The notes below the pieces were generated by a model that worked only from the letters and a program-made list of their open reading frames with translations, was not told where the DNA came from and did no database searches. From positions 2,232,001-2,296,000 of the forward strand of contig NZ_CP047475.1 of assembly GCF_010587385.1 (NCBI RefSeq): 64,000 nucleotides of DNA. The letters run 5' to 3'. The position numbers and the translations under genes were made by a program. Shown here in pieces: positions 9,369 to 17,331 of the stretch. Source of the DNA: Vibrio astriarenae. GTDB lineage: Bacteria > Pseudomonadota > Gammaproteobacteria > Enterobacterales > Vibrionaceae. Position 1 is the stretch's first letter; every line of letters starts with the position of its first letter.

Positions 9369-9397
9369 TTGACGGCTTGCAGTGATATCCGCATAAT
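9369..9397 (+). promoter_or_regulatory. Sigma-70 promoter of the tRNA array
   Basis: TTGACG, a 17-bp spacer and CATAAT, followed by the GC-rich CCGCTCCG before the expected start site. Strong -35/-10 boxes with a GC-rich discriminator are typical of stable-RNA promoters under stringent control. The first tRNA begins about 38 bp downstream. Confidence 0.8.
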
Positions 9398-9435
9398 CCG
9401 CTCCGTTCTCAGCGATACCGCAGAGAAAAATAAAT

Positions 9436-9512
9436 GGCTACGTAGCTCAGCTGGTTAGAGCACATCACTCATAATGATGGGGTCACAGGTTCGAATCCCG
9501 TCGTAGCCACCA
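9436..9512 (+). tRNA. tRNA-Met (CAT), copy 1
   Basis: 77 nt with encoded CCA; anticodon CAT at 9470-9472. The acceptor stem GGCTACG/CGTAGCC has a paired first base, so this is an elongator-type Met tRNA. First gene of the array. Confidence 0.96.
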
Positions 9513-9614
9513 TTTTCTAAGTGCTTTTTTAAAGAGCCTTTAGAAAAACAACGTTACTAAGATTAACCAATCATCTTAGATAACTATACTCTTAGCTAGA
9601 GACTAAACAGCGAT

Positions 9615-9699
9615 GCGGAAGTGGCGGAATTGGTAGACGCACCAGATTTAGGTTCTGGCGCCGCAAGGTGTGAGAGTTCAAGTCTCTCCTTCCGCACCA
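9615..9699 (+). tRNA. tRNA-Leu (TAG), copy 1
   Basis: 85 nt with a long variable arm (class II) and encoded CCA; anticodon TAG at 9649-9651, reading CUA and related CUN codons. Confidence 0.96.
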
Positions 9700-9751
9700 T
9701 TATTCAGAACGGATTGTTTTTGACTATATGTCTAAATAAGTTGTTCGCTGT

Positions 9752-9826
9752 TGGGCTATCGCCAAGCGGTAAGGCAGCGGCTTTTGATGCCGCCATTCCC
9801 TGGTTCGAATCCAGGTAGCCCAGCCA
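9752..9826 (+). tRNA. tRNA-Gln (TTG), copy 1
   Basis: 75 nt, encoded CCA; anticodon TTG at 9784-9786. The first acceptor pair is T-A, the majority form in this array. Confidence 0.96.
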
Positions 9827-9858
9827 TACATTAAAGTGGCAATTATTTGAAAAAAGAG

Positions 9859-9888
9859 TTGGCACTAGAGCGGAGTTTGTATTATATT
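9859..9888 (+). promoter_or_regulatory. Possible internal promoter in the tRNA array
   Basis: TTGGCA and TATATT separated by 18 bp lie in the unusual Gln1-Met2 spacer, 18 bp before the second tRNA-Met. That spacer matches no other spacer in the array, which fits a second transcription start here. Confidence 0.5.
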
Positions 9889-9905
9889 CTTCGGCTCTCA
9901 AGAGT

Positions 9906-9982
9906 GGCTACGTAGCTCAGCTGGTTAGAGCACATCACTCATAATGATGGGGTCACAGGTTCGAATCCCGTCGTAGCCACCA
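9906..9982 (+). tRNA. tRNA-Met (CAT), copy 2
   Basis: Same mature sequence as the first copy. It is followed by a 54-nt spacer that recurs after Met copies 3 and 4. Confidence 0.96.
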
Positions 9983-10036
9983 TTTATACAACGCTGTTCC
10001 GACTTTACCAATTGTCGGCTTAGCTAAAGATTTGTT

Positions 10037-10121
10037 GCGGAAGTGGCGGAATTGGTAGACGCACCAGATTTAGGTTCTGGCGCCGCAAGGTGTGAGAGTT
10101 CAAGTCTCTCCTTCCGCACCA
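10037..10121 (+). tRNA. tRNA-Leu (TAG), copy 2
   Basis: 85 nt with the same sequence as copy 1. It begins a Leu-Gln-Leu segment repeated at an offset of about 816 bp. Confidence 0.96.
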
Positions 10122-10157
10122 TTATTTGATAATAACGTTTATTCGTTGTTTATCTGC

Positions 10158-10232
10158 AGGGCTATCGCCAAGCGGTAAGGCAGCGGCTTTTGATGCCGCC
10201 ATTCCCTGGTTCGAATCCAGGTAGCCCTGCCA
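10158..10232 (+). tRNA. tRNA-Gln (TTG), copy 2 (A-T first pair)
   Basis: 75 nt. The first acceptor pair is A-T (AGGGCTA with TAGCCCT) instead of T-A, a compensated double change shared only with copy 4. Confidence 0.95.
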
Positions 10233-10314
10233 CTATTACAGTGGCTTGTCTTTAAGACAAAACACAACGTTAAGATCGAGCTTTACCAATTGCTCTCTTA
10301 ACTACAGAATTGAT

Positions 10315-10399
10315 GCGGAAGTGGCGGAATTGGTAGACGCACCAGATTTAGGTTCTGGCGCCGCAAGGTGTGAGAGTTCAAGTCTCTCCTTCCGCACCA
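10315..10399 (+). tRNA. tRNA-Leu (TAG), copy 3
   Basis: 85 nt; anticodon TAG. Preceded by the 82-nt Gln-Leu spacer type, which recurs twice more. Confidence 0.96.
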
Positions 10400-10451
10400 T
10401 ATTTTCTTTAGAAATAAAGAGTAGTGTGATTGACACTTTAAACAATCCTGT

Positions 10452-10526
10452 TGGGCTATCGCCAAGCGGTAAGGCAGCGGCTTTTGATGCCGCCATTCCC
10501 TGGTTCGAATCCAGGTAGCCCAGCCA
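10452..10526 (+). tRNA. tRNA-Gln (TTG), copy 3
   Basis: 75 nt with a T-A first pair. The Leu3-Gln3 unit and its 52-nt spacer recur as Leu8-Gln6. Confidence 0.96.
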
Positions 10527-10607
10527 CTATTACAGTGACTTGTCTTTAAGACAAAACACAACGTTAAGATCGAGCTTTACCAATTGCTCTCTTAACTACA
10601 AATTGAT

Positions 10608-10692
10608 GCGGAAGTGGCGGAATTGGTAGACGCACCAGATTTAGGTTCTGGCGCCGCAAGGTGTGAGAGTTCAAGTCTCTCCTTCCGCACCA
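10608..10692 (+). tRNA. tRNA-Leu (TAG), copy 4
   Basis: 85 nt; anticodon TAG. A 29-nt spacer with a TTACTA/TTAGTAAA imperfect inverted repeat separates it from Met copy 3. Confidence 0.96.
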
Positions 10693-10721
10693 TCATTCTT
10701 TACTATTAAATTAGTAAAAAT

Positions 10722-10798
10722 GGCTACGTAGCTCAGCTGGTTAGAGCACATCACTCATAATGATGGGGTCACAGGTTCGAATCCCGTCGTAGCCACCA
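10722..10798 (+). tRNA. tRNA-Met (CAT), copy 3
   Basis: 77 nt with the same sequence as the other Met copies. The Leu4-Met3-Leu5 stretch recurs as Leu6-Met4-Leu7 at an offset of 522 bp. Confidence 0.96.
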
Positions 10799-10852
10799 TT
10801 CATACAATGTTATTTCGACTTTACCAATTGTCGGCTTAACTAAAGATTTGTT

Positions 10853-10937
10853 GCGGAAGTGGCGGAATTGGTAGACGCACCAGATTTAGGTTCTGGCGCC
10901 GCAAGGTGTGAGAGTTCAAGTCTCTCCTTCCGCACCA
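10853..10937 (+). tRNA. tRNA-Leu (TAG), copy 5
   Basis: 85 nt; anticodon TAG. Counterpart of copy 2 in the 816-bp-offset repeat. Confidence 0.96.
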
Positions 10938-10973
10938 TTATTTGATAATGACGTTTACTCGTTGTTTATCTGC

Positions 10974-11048
10974 AGGGCTATCGCCAAGCGGTAAGGCAGC
11001 GGCTTTTGATGCCGCCATTCCCTGGTTCGAATCCAGGTAGCCCTGCCA
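10974..11048 (+). tRNA. tRNA-Gln (TTG), copy 4 (A-T first pair)
   Basis: 75 nt with the A-T first acceptor pair and the same flanking spacers as copy 2, so the two are paralogues of one duplication. Confidence 0.95.
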
Positions 11049-11129
11049 CTATTACAGTGGCTTGTCTTTAAGACAAAACACAACGTTAAGATCGAGCTTT
11101 ACCAATTGCTCTCTTAACTACAAATTGAT

Positions 11130-11214
11130 GCGGAAGTGGCGGAATTGGTAGACGCACCAGATTTAGGTTCTGGCGCCGCAAGGTGTGAGAGTTCAAGTCT
11201 CTCCTTCCGCACCA
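11130..11214 (+). tRNA. tRNA-Leu (TAG), copy 6
   Basis: 85 nt; anticodon TAG. Followed by the same short Leu-Met spacer as copy 4, with two base changes. Confidence 0.96.
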
Positions 11215-11243
11215 TCATTCTTTACTACTAAGTTAGTAAAAAT

Positions 11244-11320
11244 GGCTACGTAGCTCAGCTGGTTAGAGCACATCACTCATAATGATGGGGTCACAGGTTC
11301 GAATCCCGTCGTAGCCACCA
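11244..11320 (+). tRNA. tRNA-Met (CAT), copy 4
   Basis: 77 nt; last Met gene of the array. Its 3' spacer is near identical to those after copies 2 and 3. Confidence 0.96.
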
Positions 11321-11374
11321 TTCATACAATGCTATTCCGACTTTACCAATTGTCGGCTTAGCTAAAGATTTGTT

Positions 11375-11459
11375 GCGGAAGTGGCGGAATTGGTAGACGC
11401 ACCAGATTTAGGTTCTGGCGCCGCAAGGTGTGAGAGTTCAAGTCTCTCCTTCCGCACCA
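11375..11459 (+). tRNA. tRNA-Leu (TAG), copy 7
   Basis: 85 nt; anticodon TAG. The Leu-Gln spacer after it is a 36-nt shortened version of the longer GTGTGATTGACACT spacer. Confidence 0.96.
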
Positions 11460-11495
11460 TTATTCAGTGTGATTGACACTTTTAAACAATCCTGT

Positions 11496-11570
11496 TGGGC
11501 TATCGCCAAGCGGTAAGGCAGCGGCTTTTGATGCCGCCATTCCCTGGTTCGAATCCAGGTAGCCCAGCCA
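11496..11570 (+). tRNA. tRNA-Gln (TTG), copy 5
   Basis: 75 nt with a T-A first pair. Followed by a 50-nt Gln-Leu spacer found only in the distal part of the array. Confidence 0.96.
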
Positions 11571-11620
11571 ACACAACGTCTAGTTGATTCACCAATCATC
11601 AGCTAAGACTACAAATTGAT

Positions 11621-11705
11621 GCGGAAGTGGCGGAATTGGTAGACGCACCAGATTTAGGTTCTGGCGCCGCAAGGTGTGAGAGTTCAAGTCTCTCCTTCCG
11701 CACCA
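11621..11705 (+). tRNA. tRNA-Leu (TAG), copy 8
   Basis: 85 nt; anticodon TAG. With Gln copy 6 it repeats the Leu3-Gln3 unit at an offset of 1306 bp. Confidence 0.96.
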
Positions 11706-11757
11706 TATTTTCTTTAGAAATAAAGAGTAGTGTGATTGACACTTTAAACAATCCTGT

Positions 11758-11832
11758 TGGGCTATCGCCAAGCGGTAAGGCAGCGGCTTTTGATGCCGCC
11801 ATTCCCTGGTTCGAATCCAGGTAGCCCAGCCA
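11758..11832 (+). tRNA. tRNA-Gln (TTG), copy 6
   Basis: 75 nt with a T-A first pair; last Gln gene of the array. Confidence 0.96.
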
Positions 11833-11882
11833 ACACAATGTCTAGTTGATTCACCAATCATCAGCTAAGACTATAAATTGAT

Positions 11883-11967
11883 GCGGAAGTGGCGGAATTG
11901 GTAGACGCACCAGATTTAGGTTCTGGCGCCGCAAGGTGTGAGAGTTCAAGTCTCTCCTTCCGCACCA
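11883..11967 (+). tRNA. tRNA-Leu (TAG), copy 9
   Basis: 85 nt; final gene of the array, 9 bp before the terminator stem. Confidence 0.96.
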
Positions 11968-11976
11968 TCATTCAAA

Positions 11977-12006
11977 GGCTCAACGAGAAATCGTTGGGCC
12001 TTTTTT
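11977..12006 (+). terminator. Rho-independent terminator of the tRNA array
   Basis: GGCTCAACGA pairs with TCGTTGGGCC (one T-G pair) around a GAAA loop and is followed by TTTTTT. Confidence 0.92.
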
Positions 12007-12431
12007 CTTTCCTGTCCTTTGTATGCCTGACTAACCCTTACCACCACGCGCGCTCCAAGCCGCTCCTACCGATACGTTTGTGGGTCAATCGATAACAGTT
12101 ATCCAAAGTGAATAGCTCAGCCTTTACGAAGCTCAATGTAGACTCACCCTTATTCAAATAAAACGAGGATAATAACGGCACTTAACTAGTTATCCTCTCT
12201 GCCTTAAAGCGAACGTAGCGAGCCAACGGCTGCTATCATTTCCCTGCTTTAAAACACAACTGATCTACAGTGACGTTCTCACTGCTAGAAACCTCCGATT
12301 TGGAATTTCACTAGTAATATGATGAGTAATATAACGCAACAGAGAGTTCTATTAGGCTACTTAGATATATGATTTAACAGGAGGGATAAATCAACAGGGA
12401 GTATTGCAGGGTTTTAGAGGATACAGAAAAG
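12007..12431. other. Gene-free stretch between tRNA array and flagellin terminator
   Basis: About 425 bp with no reading frame that has a start, ribosome site and recognisable product, and no tRNA remnant. A 7-bp inverted repeat GAGGATA/TATCCTC (12165-12171 with 12191-12197) is the only structure seen. I recognise nothing functional here. Confidence 0.5.
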
Positions 12432-12465
12432 AAAAAGCCCCTTTTCCTTTGAGAGAACCGGGGCT
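12432..12465 (-). terminator. Rho-independent terminator of the flagellin gene
   Basis: On the minus strand AGCCCC pairs with GGGGCT around an 18-base loop region that can itself pair in part, followed by TTTTTC. It lies about 180 bp beyond the flagellin stop, giving the mRNA a long 3' untranslated region. Confidence 0.7.
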
Positions 12466-12647
12466 AGTGGTGGCAGTCAGAGCCTGTGTGGAGATCTTGA
12501 GAAATGAACACACTTCCGACTGACCTTTAGTAACTCAACTCGGCACACCAAAGCAGGAGTGAGAGAGAGAGCTTTGATAGCTTCTGTTAAGCTACTTTGC
12601 CGTAGCAAAAACCAACCCACGTCTGGGCATACTGGTCAATACTACTA

Positions 12648-13793
12648 CTACTGCAGCAACGTTACTGCAGAGTTTGGCAACTGTTTTGCTTGAGCAAGGA
12701 TAGAAGTCCCTGCTTGTTGCAAGATTTGACTCTTGGTCATTTGCGTCGTTTCCTTCGCAAAGTCCGTGTCTTTAATTCGGCTATTCGACGCTTCAACATT
12801 TTCTTGGATATTTGCCAAGTTATTGATCGTATGTTCGAAGCGATTCTGTTTCGCACCAAGATCCGCGCGTTGTGAATCAATATACTTCAACGCTGAATCA
12901 ATAATACCGACTGCATTTTGTGAGCCAGCAACCGTACGTACGTCAATGTCATGTACTGTTGTATCGACTTTAGGTGCACCATTTAGGCCAAGGTCCGTCG
13001 CTAGACCACCCGAAATCGTCACCGCACCAAGATCTTCAACCTCTGCTTCTGCAAAGAAAACCTGCAGCTCGCCATTTTCGCTTACTGACGCCTGAAGCTG
13101 GTCGGTTTGACCATTGATGTAGGTCGCCAGTTGCTCGATATCATCGCCACCTTTAGCGAAGATTTCGATAGACACTGGGTCGCCTTCTTTATCATTGAAG
13201 TCAAATTTGATGTCACTCGCAGCAGGGTCAACCCCCCACAATGCGTCTTTACCATTGGTCGCAAAATACGATTGACCGCCCATACGATGATCATCTGCAC
13301 GAATACTTGTCATCCCCATGATAACCGCTTCACCAGAAGCTGCGCCAATCTGGAATGATGCCTCTCCAAAGTGACCATTTAGCAGTTTACGCCCACCGAA
13401 AGAGGTCGTTTCTGCAATACGGTTCAGCTCTGCTTGTAGTGCTTCTACTTCATCATTGATGGCAATACGATCCGCACCCGTGTTGGTACCGTTTGCTGAT
13501 TGGATCGATAGATCACGCATACGCTGCAGAATAGAGGTCGATTCATTCATCGCTCCTTCCGCCGTTTGTGCGATAGAAATACCATCATTCGCGTTGCGCA
13601 TCGCAACGTCCAAACCACGCGACTGAGCCGTCAAGCGGTTTGAAATTTGAAGACCTGCAGCATCATCACGAGCACTGTTGATCTTATGTCCAGAAGACAA
13701 GCGTTCCATTGACGTATTAAGGTCATTCGATGCCTTGTTTAGGTAACGCTGTGCCGTCATGGCAGAAACGTTGGTGTTCACCGTAATGGTCAT
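12648..13793 (-). CDS. Polar flagellin
   Basis: Filament subunit of 381 residues. The conserved N-terminal D0/D1 coiled-coil region starts [18 protein letters not shown] and includes [20 protein letters not shown] near residue 35. The C-terminal D1/D0 region ends in [18 protein letters not shown]. The variable middle (about 170-285) has the short D2/D3-type insert usual in Vibrio flagellins. I chose the ATG at 13793 over one nine codons upstream because GGAGAG sits 7 bp before it and the protein then starts at the conserved flagellin N-terminus. It lies beyond flgL, as flaC-type flagellins do in Vibrio, but I cannot assign which paralogue it is. Confidence 0.95.
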   Translation of the reverse strand: MTITVNTNVSAMTAQRYLNKASNDLNTSMERLSSGHKINSARDDAAGLQISNRLTAQSRGLDVAMRNANDGISIAQTAEGAMNESTSILQRMRDLSIQSANGTNTGADRIAINDEVEALQAELNRIAETTSFGGRKLLNGHFGEASFQIGAASGEAVIMGMTSIRADDHRMGGQSYFATNGKDALWGVDPAASDIKFDFNDKEGDPVSIEIFAKGGDDIEQLATYINGQTDQLQASVSENGELQVFFAEAEVEDLGAVTISGGLATDLGLNGAPKVDTTVHDIDVRTVAGSQNAVGIIDSALKYIDSQRADLGAKQNRFEHTINNLANIQENVEASNSRIKDTDFAKETTQMTKSQILQQAGTSILAQAKQLPNSAVTLLQ

Positions 13794-13933
13794 ATTTTTG
13801 CTCTCCGAGTGAGTTCGCAACTCTTGATTGCGAAGCGGTCAGCTTTATCTCAATTGGAAGCACTGACCGTAAAATTACTTGCTAAACCTGATATCAAAAA
13901 TATCGGTCAAGTTATTCATCGTCCGACTTACAA

Positions 13934-13949
13934 TGCACATTGTATGCCA
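13934..13949 (-). promoter_or_regulatory. Possible sigma-54 promoter of flagellin
   Basis: Minus strand TGGCATACAATGTGCA keeps the GG-N10-GC spacing, but the -12 element is GTGCA rather than TTGCA. It would give a leader of about 130 nt. Weaker than the other sigma-54 sites in the block. Confidence 0.45.
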
Positions 13950-14103
13950 ATTTTATTTTTGTCATTAAACAACAGTTTAATGTTGCTTTTCTTTTAATTC
14001 CCTATAGCAAAAGATCGAGTGAGGACGAACTTTGCCGCTTTGTTGCACCTTTGGCATCGCACAAAGGGCTAGAAACGAACTTCATTTTTACTTTCACTAT
14101 TCG

Positions 14104-15297
14104 CTATAGGTAGTTAAACAAAGACAAGTCTTTTGTCTTACCGAATGCAAGCTGTGAGGCCTGTAATGCTCGGGAGTTTTCACTAAACTCAATCACCGCT
14201 TTTGAATAATCCAAGTCTTCAAAGTTACTTTTGGATTTCGCGAGCGACATTTGAAAATCTTTATGCTGGTCTTCTTGAATATCGAGTGTACTCAATCTAG
14301 TACCCACTTCTGTTCGCGTTTGTCCCAAATGAACAAATGCGGCAGAAAGCTCTTCTGTCGCTTGGTGTAGATGCGCTGTATTTGATGCATCTGAGACAGA
14401 ACCTTCGGCATAATCAATGGCGTCTTGCAGCGCATCGAACACGCTGAAGGCTTCACGGCGTCCAAGTTCGACTTGATCGCCAGCAGCTATCTGACCACGA
14501 AACTGGATAGTAAGGTCATTAAACTCAATACCGGCACTTGGGTCGTAAATATCAGCTTTGACCGCAACGCCATTCTGCTCAAGCTGATAACCAAATTGCC
14601 CATTACCCATATCCACAAACGTCACGTTATACACCGACAAATCACTGTTATTGGTGTTTTCAGCGCGCTCGAATAACAATTCAGAACCAGAAACCAAGTT
14701 GTAGCTCGCTGAGTAATGACCGTAGGGATTCGGTATCTCCATGAACACTTTGCTACCGGGGTCATTCATCGCTATCTCCATATTGTTGGAGATCTTCATT
14801 TTGCGCTGATAGTCATCACCCACGTAAGTGACTCGCCCATCGGCATCTCGATAAAAAGGTTGGTAGCGAGGCTTTGTGCCCGCAAAAATATAGTTACCCG
14901 ACTCGTCTTGCACATTGACCAAGTTGAGAAAGTTACTTGTTAGCTCCTGGAGGTCCTGCTTTTTGGCCGTTCGATCTTGAGGGGAATACGCACCATTAAT
15001 CATCTCCATCACACTGCGCTTCGCAGAGTCTGTAAATTGCTCTGCGTTGTCTAACAGCACCTCTTCATGATTAAGACGGTTGCGCGACAGCGTGATCCCT
15101 TCTATGTAGTGGCCAAGCTGAGTATCTTGTTGAGAGATACTCTGAATGTAATGCGAGGCAAGCGGATCATCGCTTGCCTGAACCAACTGCTTGCCCGACG
15201 CAAGTTGAGCATGATTCTGATGAATCTTTCCCTCTTGGCGGCGCATATCATTTTGCACTGACTGGTAGTTGTGAAAGCTTGAAATTCGATTCAACAT
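14104..15297 (-). CDS. flgL: Flagellar hook-associated protein 3 (hook-filament junction)
   Basis: Junction protein between FlgK and flagellin, exported by the flagellar type III system. It has 397 residues, with a flagellin-like N-terminus (MLNRISSFHNYQSVQNDM, then HAQLASGKQLVQASDDP near residue 30) and a C-terminal helix ending FGKTKDLSLFNYL. The DDP motif is typical of FlgL. It is close behind flgK (12-bp gap), and AGGAGAG precedes the ATG. It shares the flgK sigma-54 promoter. A 310-bp gap with the flagellin promoter follows. Confidence 0.95.
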   Translation of the reverse strand: MLNRISSFHNYQSVQNDMRRQEGKIHQNHAQLASGKQLVQASDDPLASHYIQSISQQDTQLGHYIEGITLSRNRLNHEEVLLDNAEQFTDSAKRSVMEMINGAYSPQDRTAKKQDLQELTSNFLNLVNVQDESGNYIFAGTKPRYQPFYRDADGRVTYVGDDYQRKMKISNNMEIAMNDPGSKVFMEIPNPYGHYSASYNLVSGSELLFERAENTNNSDLSVYNVTFVDMGNGQFGYQLEQNGVAVKADIYDPSAGIEFNDLTIQFRGQIAAGDQVELGRREAFSVFDALQDAIDYAEGSVSDASNTAHLHQATEELSAAFVHLGQTRTEVGTRLSTLDIQEDQHKDFQMSLAKSKSNFEDLDYSKAVIEFSENSRALQASQLAFGKTKDLSLFNYL

Positions 15298-15309
15298 GAC
15301 TCTCTCCTA

Positions 15310-17184
15310 TCAGCGCAATGCCAAAATGGTATTAAAGGTGTCGTTTGCGGTCTGCATAACGCGTGATGAAGCCATATAGGCTTGCTGAAACTTCATCATA
15401 TTTGCCGCCTCTTCATCCAGGTTTACCCCAGAAATCGCTGCAATACGCTCTTCAGCTGCCTGCTTTTCCATTCGCGCCATATCCGTTTCACTTGATGCCA
15501 TCGAGCTCTTCATCGCCAAATCTGTGTTCAGGTTGTGATAAAGACCAATCAGCGTTGTCTCTCCATCATCCATCACCTTTTCTGTCTGTAGATTCTGGAT
15601 TTTACGCAAGTTGCCGTTGTCACCTTCCGCAGCGTTCAAATTCGCGGTGAACTTATCATTCGGTAAAGCTCCTTCTGTAAGTTCAAACACGGTTCCGCCT
15701 ACCGTCACTTGACCACCTGGCGGATAAGCCTGTGGAGGCAGCAAAATATGCCCTCTCGTGTCTGTCACGGCAAACTCATTACCTTGTGGTGAGACGACAA
15801 CTTCAAATTCTTTTATCGTGCCCACGTTGACAATTTTGAAGTCAGCTTGACCCTGTGCATTCGTCGTTGATGCTTGGAAACTCTGTGCGGCAATATCACC
15901 AGGATCCGAGGTGGTCATCTTGATTTCACCCGCAGCATGACGTGTTGGTCGAATGAACAACTTTTCACCCTGTGCCATGCCCTGCCTCACTTCCACTCTC
16001 AATCCATCAAAGTGTAACTCTTGACCGATAGGAGCGATGACTGCCTCTTCTCCTAGCGGGTTAATCACATGGTATTGTCCATTACTGAACTGCACCGAAT
16101 ACTCACCACCTCGCAGCTGCGAGATATCGTCTATAAACACCACCAGCTCTGATTGCGTATCCTTTGCAGCCACCACACGAGCTTTGGCTGCTGCCTCACT
16201 GTTCACATCAGTGAACAAAGGTTTACCGACTTGCCCTTTCAGATCTAAGCCTTGGCTTTGTAGATCATTAACTTGATATGAAAATGCGGCTGCGACACGA
16301 CCAATTTCATCGAGTAGCAAAGGAATGTGCTCATCTCGAGAGGTTAAGATCGCGCCAATTTTGCCATCAATATCTTTTTCAGAAATGGCTTTAATGCCTT
16401 TTCCTTCCACCATAGCAAGTCGACGTTGATGCACATCGGGATGACCATCAATCACTTTCAATTCGCTGGCTTCCGTGCCAGAAACTAGGGTGTGGCCGTT
16501 GCCAATCAGCACGTTGAAGCCTTCGCCATTAGCGCGATTGGTCACTGTCACCTTGGTAAATTCAGACAGCTCTTCAATCAGCTGATCATGCCTGTCCATC
16601 AGATCATTGTGTGGGCCGGGCGTGCGCATCATCAGTCGGTGCAGATCACGAATCTCGATACCGATTTGATTCATACGCTCAACACCCACATCCAATTTAC
16701 GATTCAACTCGCCAGCTTGCAGGCGCACACTCTCATGAAACTCATTGAGGTTATTGGTCACCATTGCCGCTTGGTCGATAACAACCTTACGTGCACCCAC
16801 GTCGTTTGGGGTGTCCGCCAGTGTTTTAACTGAGTTGAACCAATCATTAAGGTTTTCAGGGATTTTCCGCGCTGATACCGATGAGGTCAGTTGTGACATC
16901 ATCTCTAAGTTTTGCTCAACATCTGCTTTGGCAGCATAGTTGGTGGTGGCAATCTGCTTCTCTTTAACGGCAAACTGATCCCAAGAGCGGCGAACATTTT
17001 CCACATGCACACCCATCCCGTATGACTGGCCACCAAACTGACGTGGGTGTGCCGTCCCTTGAATGACTGACTGACGGCTGTAGCCTTCAGTATTCGCATT
17101 CGAGATGTTATGACCTGTGGTGTTCAGTTGTCTCTGAGCCGTAAGAACACTTTGTGAACCTACATTCAGAAGATCTGACGCCAT
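15310..17184 (-). CDS. flgK: Flagellar hook-associated protein 1
   Basis: First hook-filament junction protein, 624 residues. The N-terminal ASDLLNVGSQSVLTAQRQL and NTTGHNISNANTEGYSRQ motifs (about residues 2-40) are the rod/hook signature shared with FlgE and FlgG. The C-terminus, SGVNLDEEAANMMKFQQAYMASSRVMQ, is the conserved FlgK helix. The large central region is the variable domain found in Vibrio FlgK. The ribosome site is a GGGGG stretch close to the ATG. A good sigma-54 promoter lies about 50-65 bp upstream, so flgKL forms its own operon. Confidence 0.96.
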   Translation of the reverse strand: MASDLLNVGSQSVLTAQRQLNTTGHNISNANTEGYSRQSVIQGTAHPRQFGGQSYGMGVHVENVRRSWDQFAVKEKQIATTNYAAKADVEQNLEMMSQLTSSVSARKIPENLNDWFNSVKTLADTPNDVGARKVVIDQAAMVTNNLNEFHESVRLQAGELNRKLDVGVERMNQIGIEIRDLHRLMMRTPGPHNDLMDRHDQLIEELSEFTKVTVTNRANGEGFNVLIGNGHTLVSGTEASELKVIDGHPDVHQRRLAMVEGKGIKAISEKDIDGKIGAILTSRDEHIPLLLDEIGRVAAAFSYQVNDLQSQGLDLKGQVGKPLFTDVNSEAAAKARVVAAKDTQSELVVFIDDISQLRGGEYSVQFSNGQYHVINPLGEEAVIAPIGQELHFDGLRVEVRQGMAQGEKLFIRPTRHAAGEIKMTTSDPGDIAAQSFQASTTNAQGQADFKIVNVGTIKEFEVVVSPQGNEFAVTDTRGHILLPPQAYPPGGQVTVGGTVFELTEGALPNDKFTANLNAAEGDNGNLRKIQNLQTEKVMDDGETTLIGLYHNLNTDLAMKSSMASSETDMARMEKQAAEERIAAISGVNLDEEAANMMKFQQAYMASSRVMQTANDTFNTILALR

Positions 17185-17233
17185 GCTGCCCCCGGGAGAT
17201 AAAAAACAAAAATTGCCACTATAGCGCTAGATA

Positions 17234-17249
17234 AGCAATTTAGATGCCA
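17234..17249 (-). promoter_or_regulatory. Sigma-54 promoter of flgKL
   Basis: Minus strand TGGCATCTAAATTGCT: -24 TGGCA, -12 TTGCT, GG-N10-GC spacing. Predicted start near 17222, about 40 nt before the flgK ATG. Confidence 0.8.
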
Positions 17250-17284
17250 GGTTTTTAAATCAGTTAATGTGATTGATTTTACGA

Positions 17285-17318
17285 TAAAAAAATAGACAAA
17301 AGCCTGCATACGCAGGCT
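17285..17318 (-). terminator. Rho-independent terminator after flgJ
   Basis: An AGCCTGC/GCAGGCT stem with a 4-base loop. On the minus strand it is followed by TTTTG and, a few bases on, a run of seven T. It separates flgFGHIJ from flgKL. Confidence 0.75.
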
Positions 17319-17331
17319 CTTGGAAAAGTGA

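Noticed and set aside
9436..11967. Regularly repeated units that could look like a CRISPR array
   Set aside because: The repeats are complete tRNA genes with cloverleaf structure and CCA ends, and spacers are also repeated.
9621..12095. Several short frames starting MAELVDAPDLGSGAA and their reverse-strand partners over the tRNA genes
   Set aside because: They are translations of tRNA-Leu and tRNA-Gln genes and spacers, repeated because the tRNAs repeat.
12319..12375. Short ATG frame of 17 codons in the gap after the tRNA array
   Set aside because: No ribosome site, no conserved look, too short to support.
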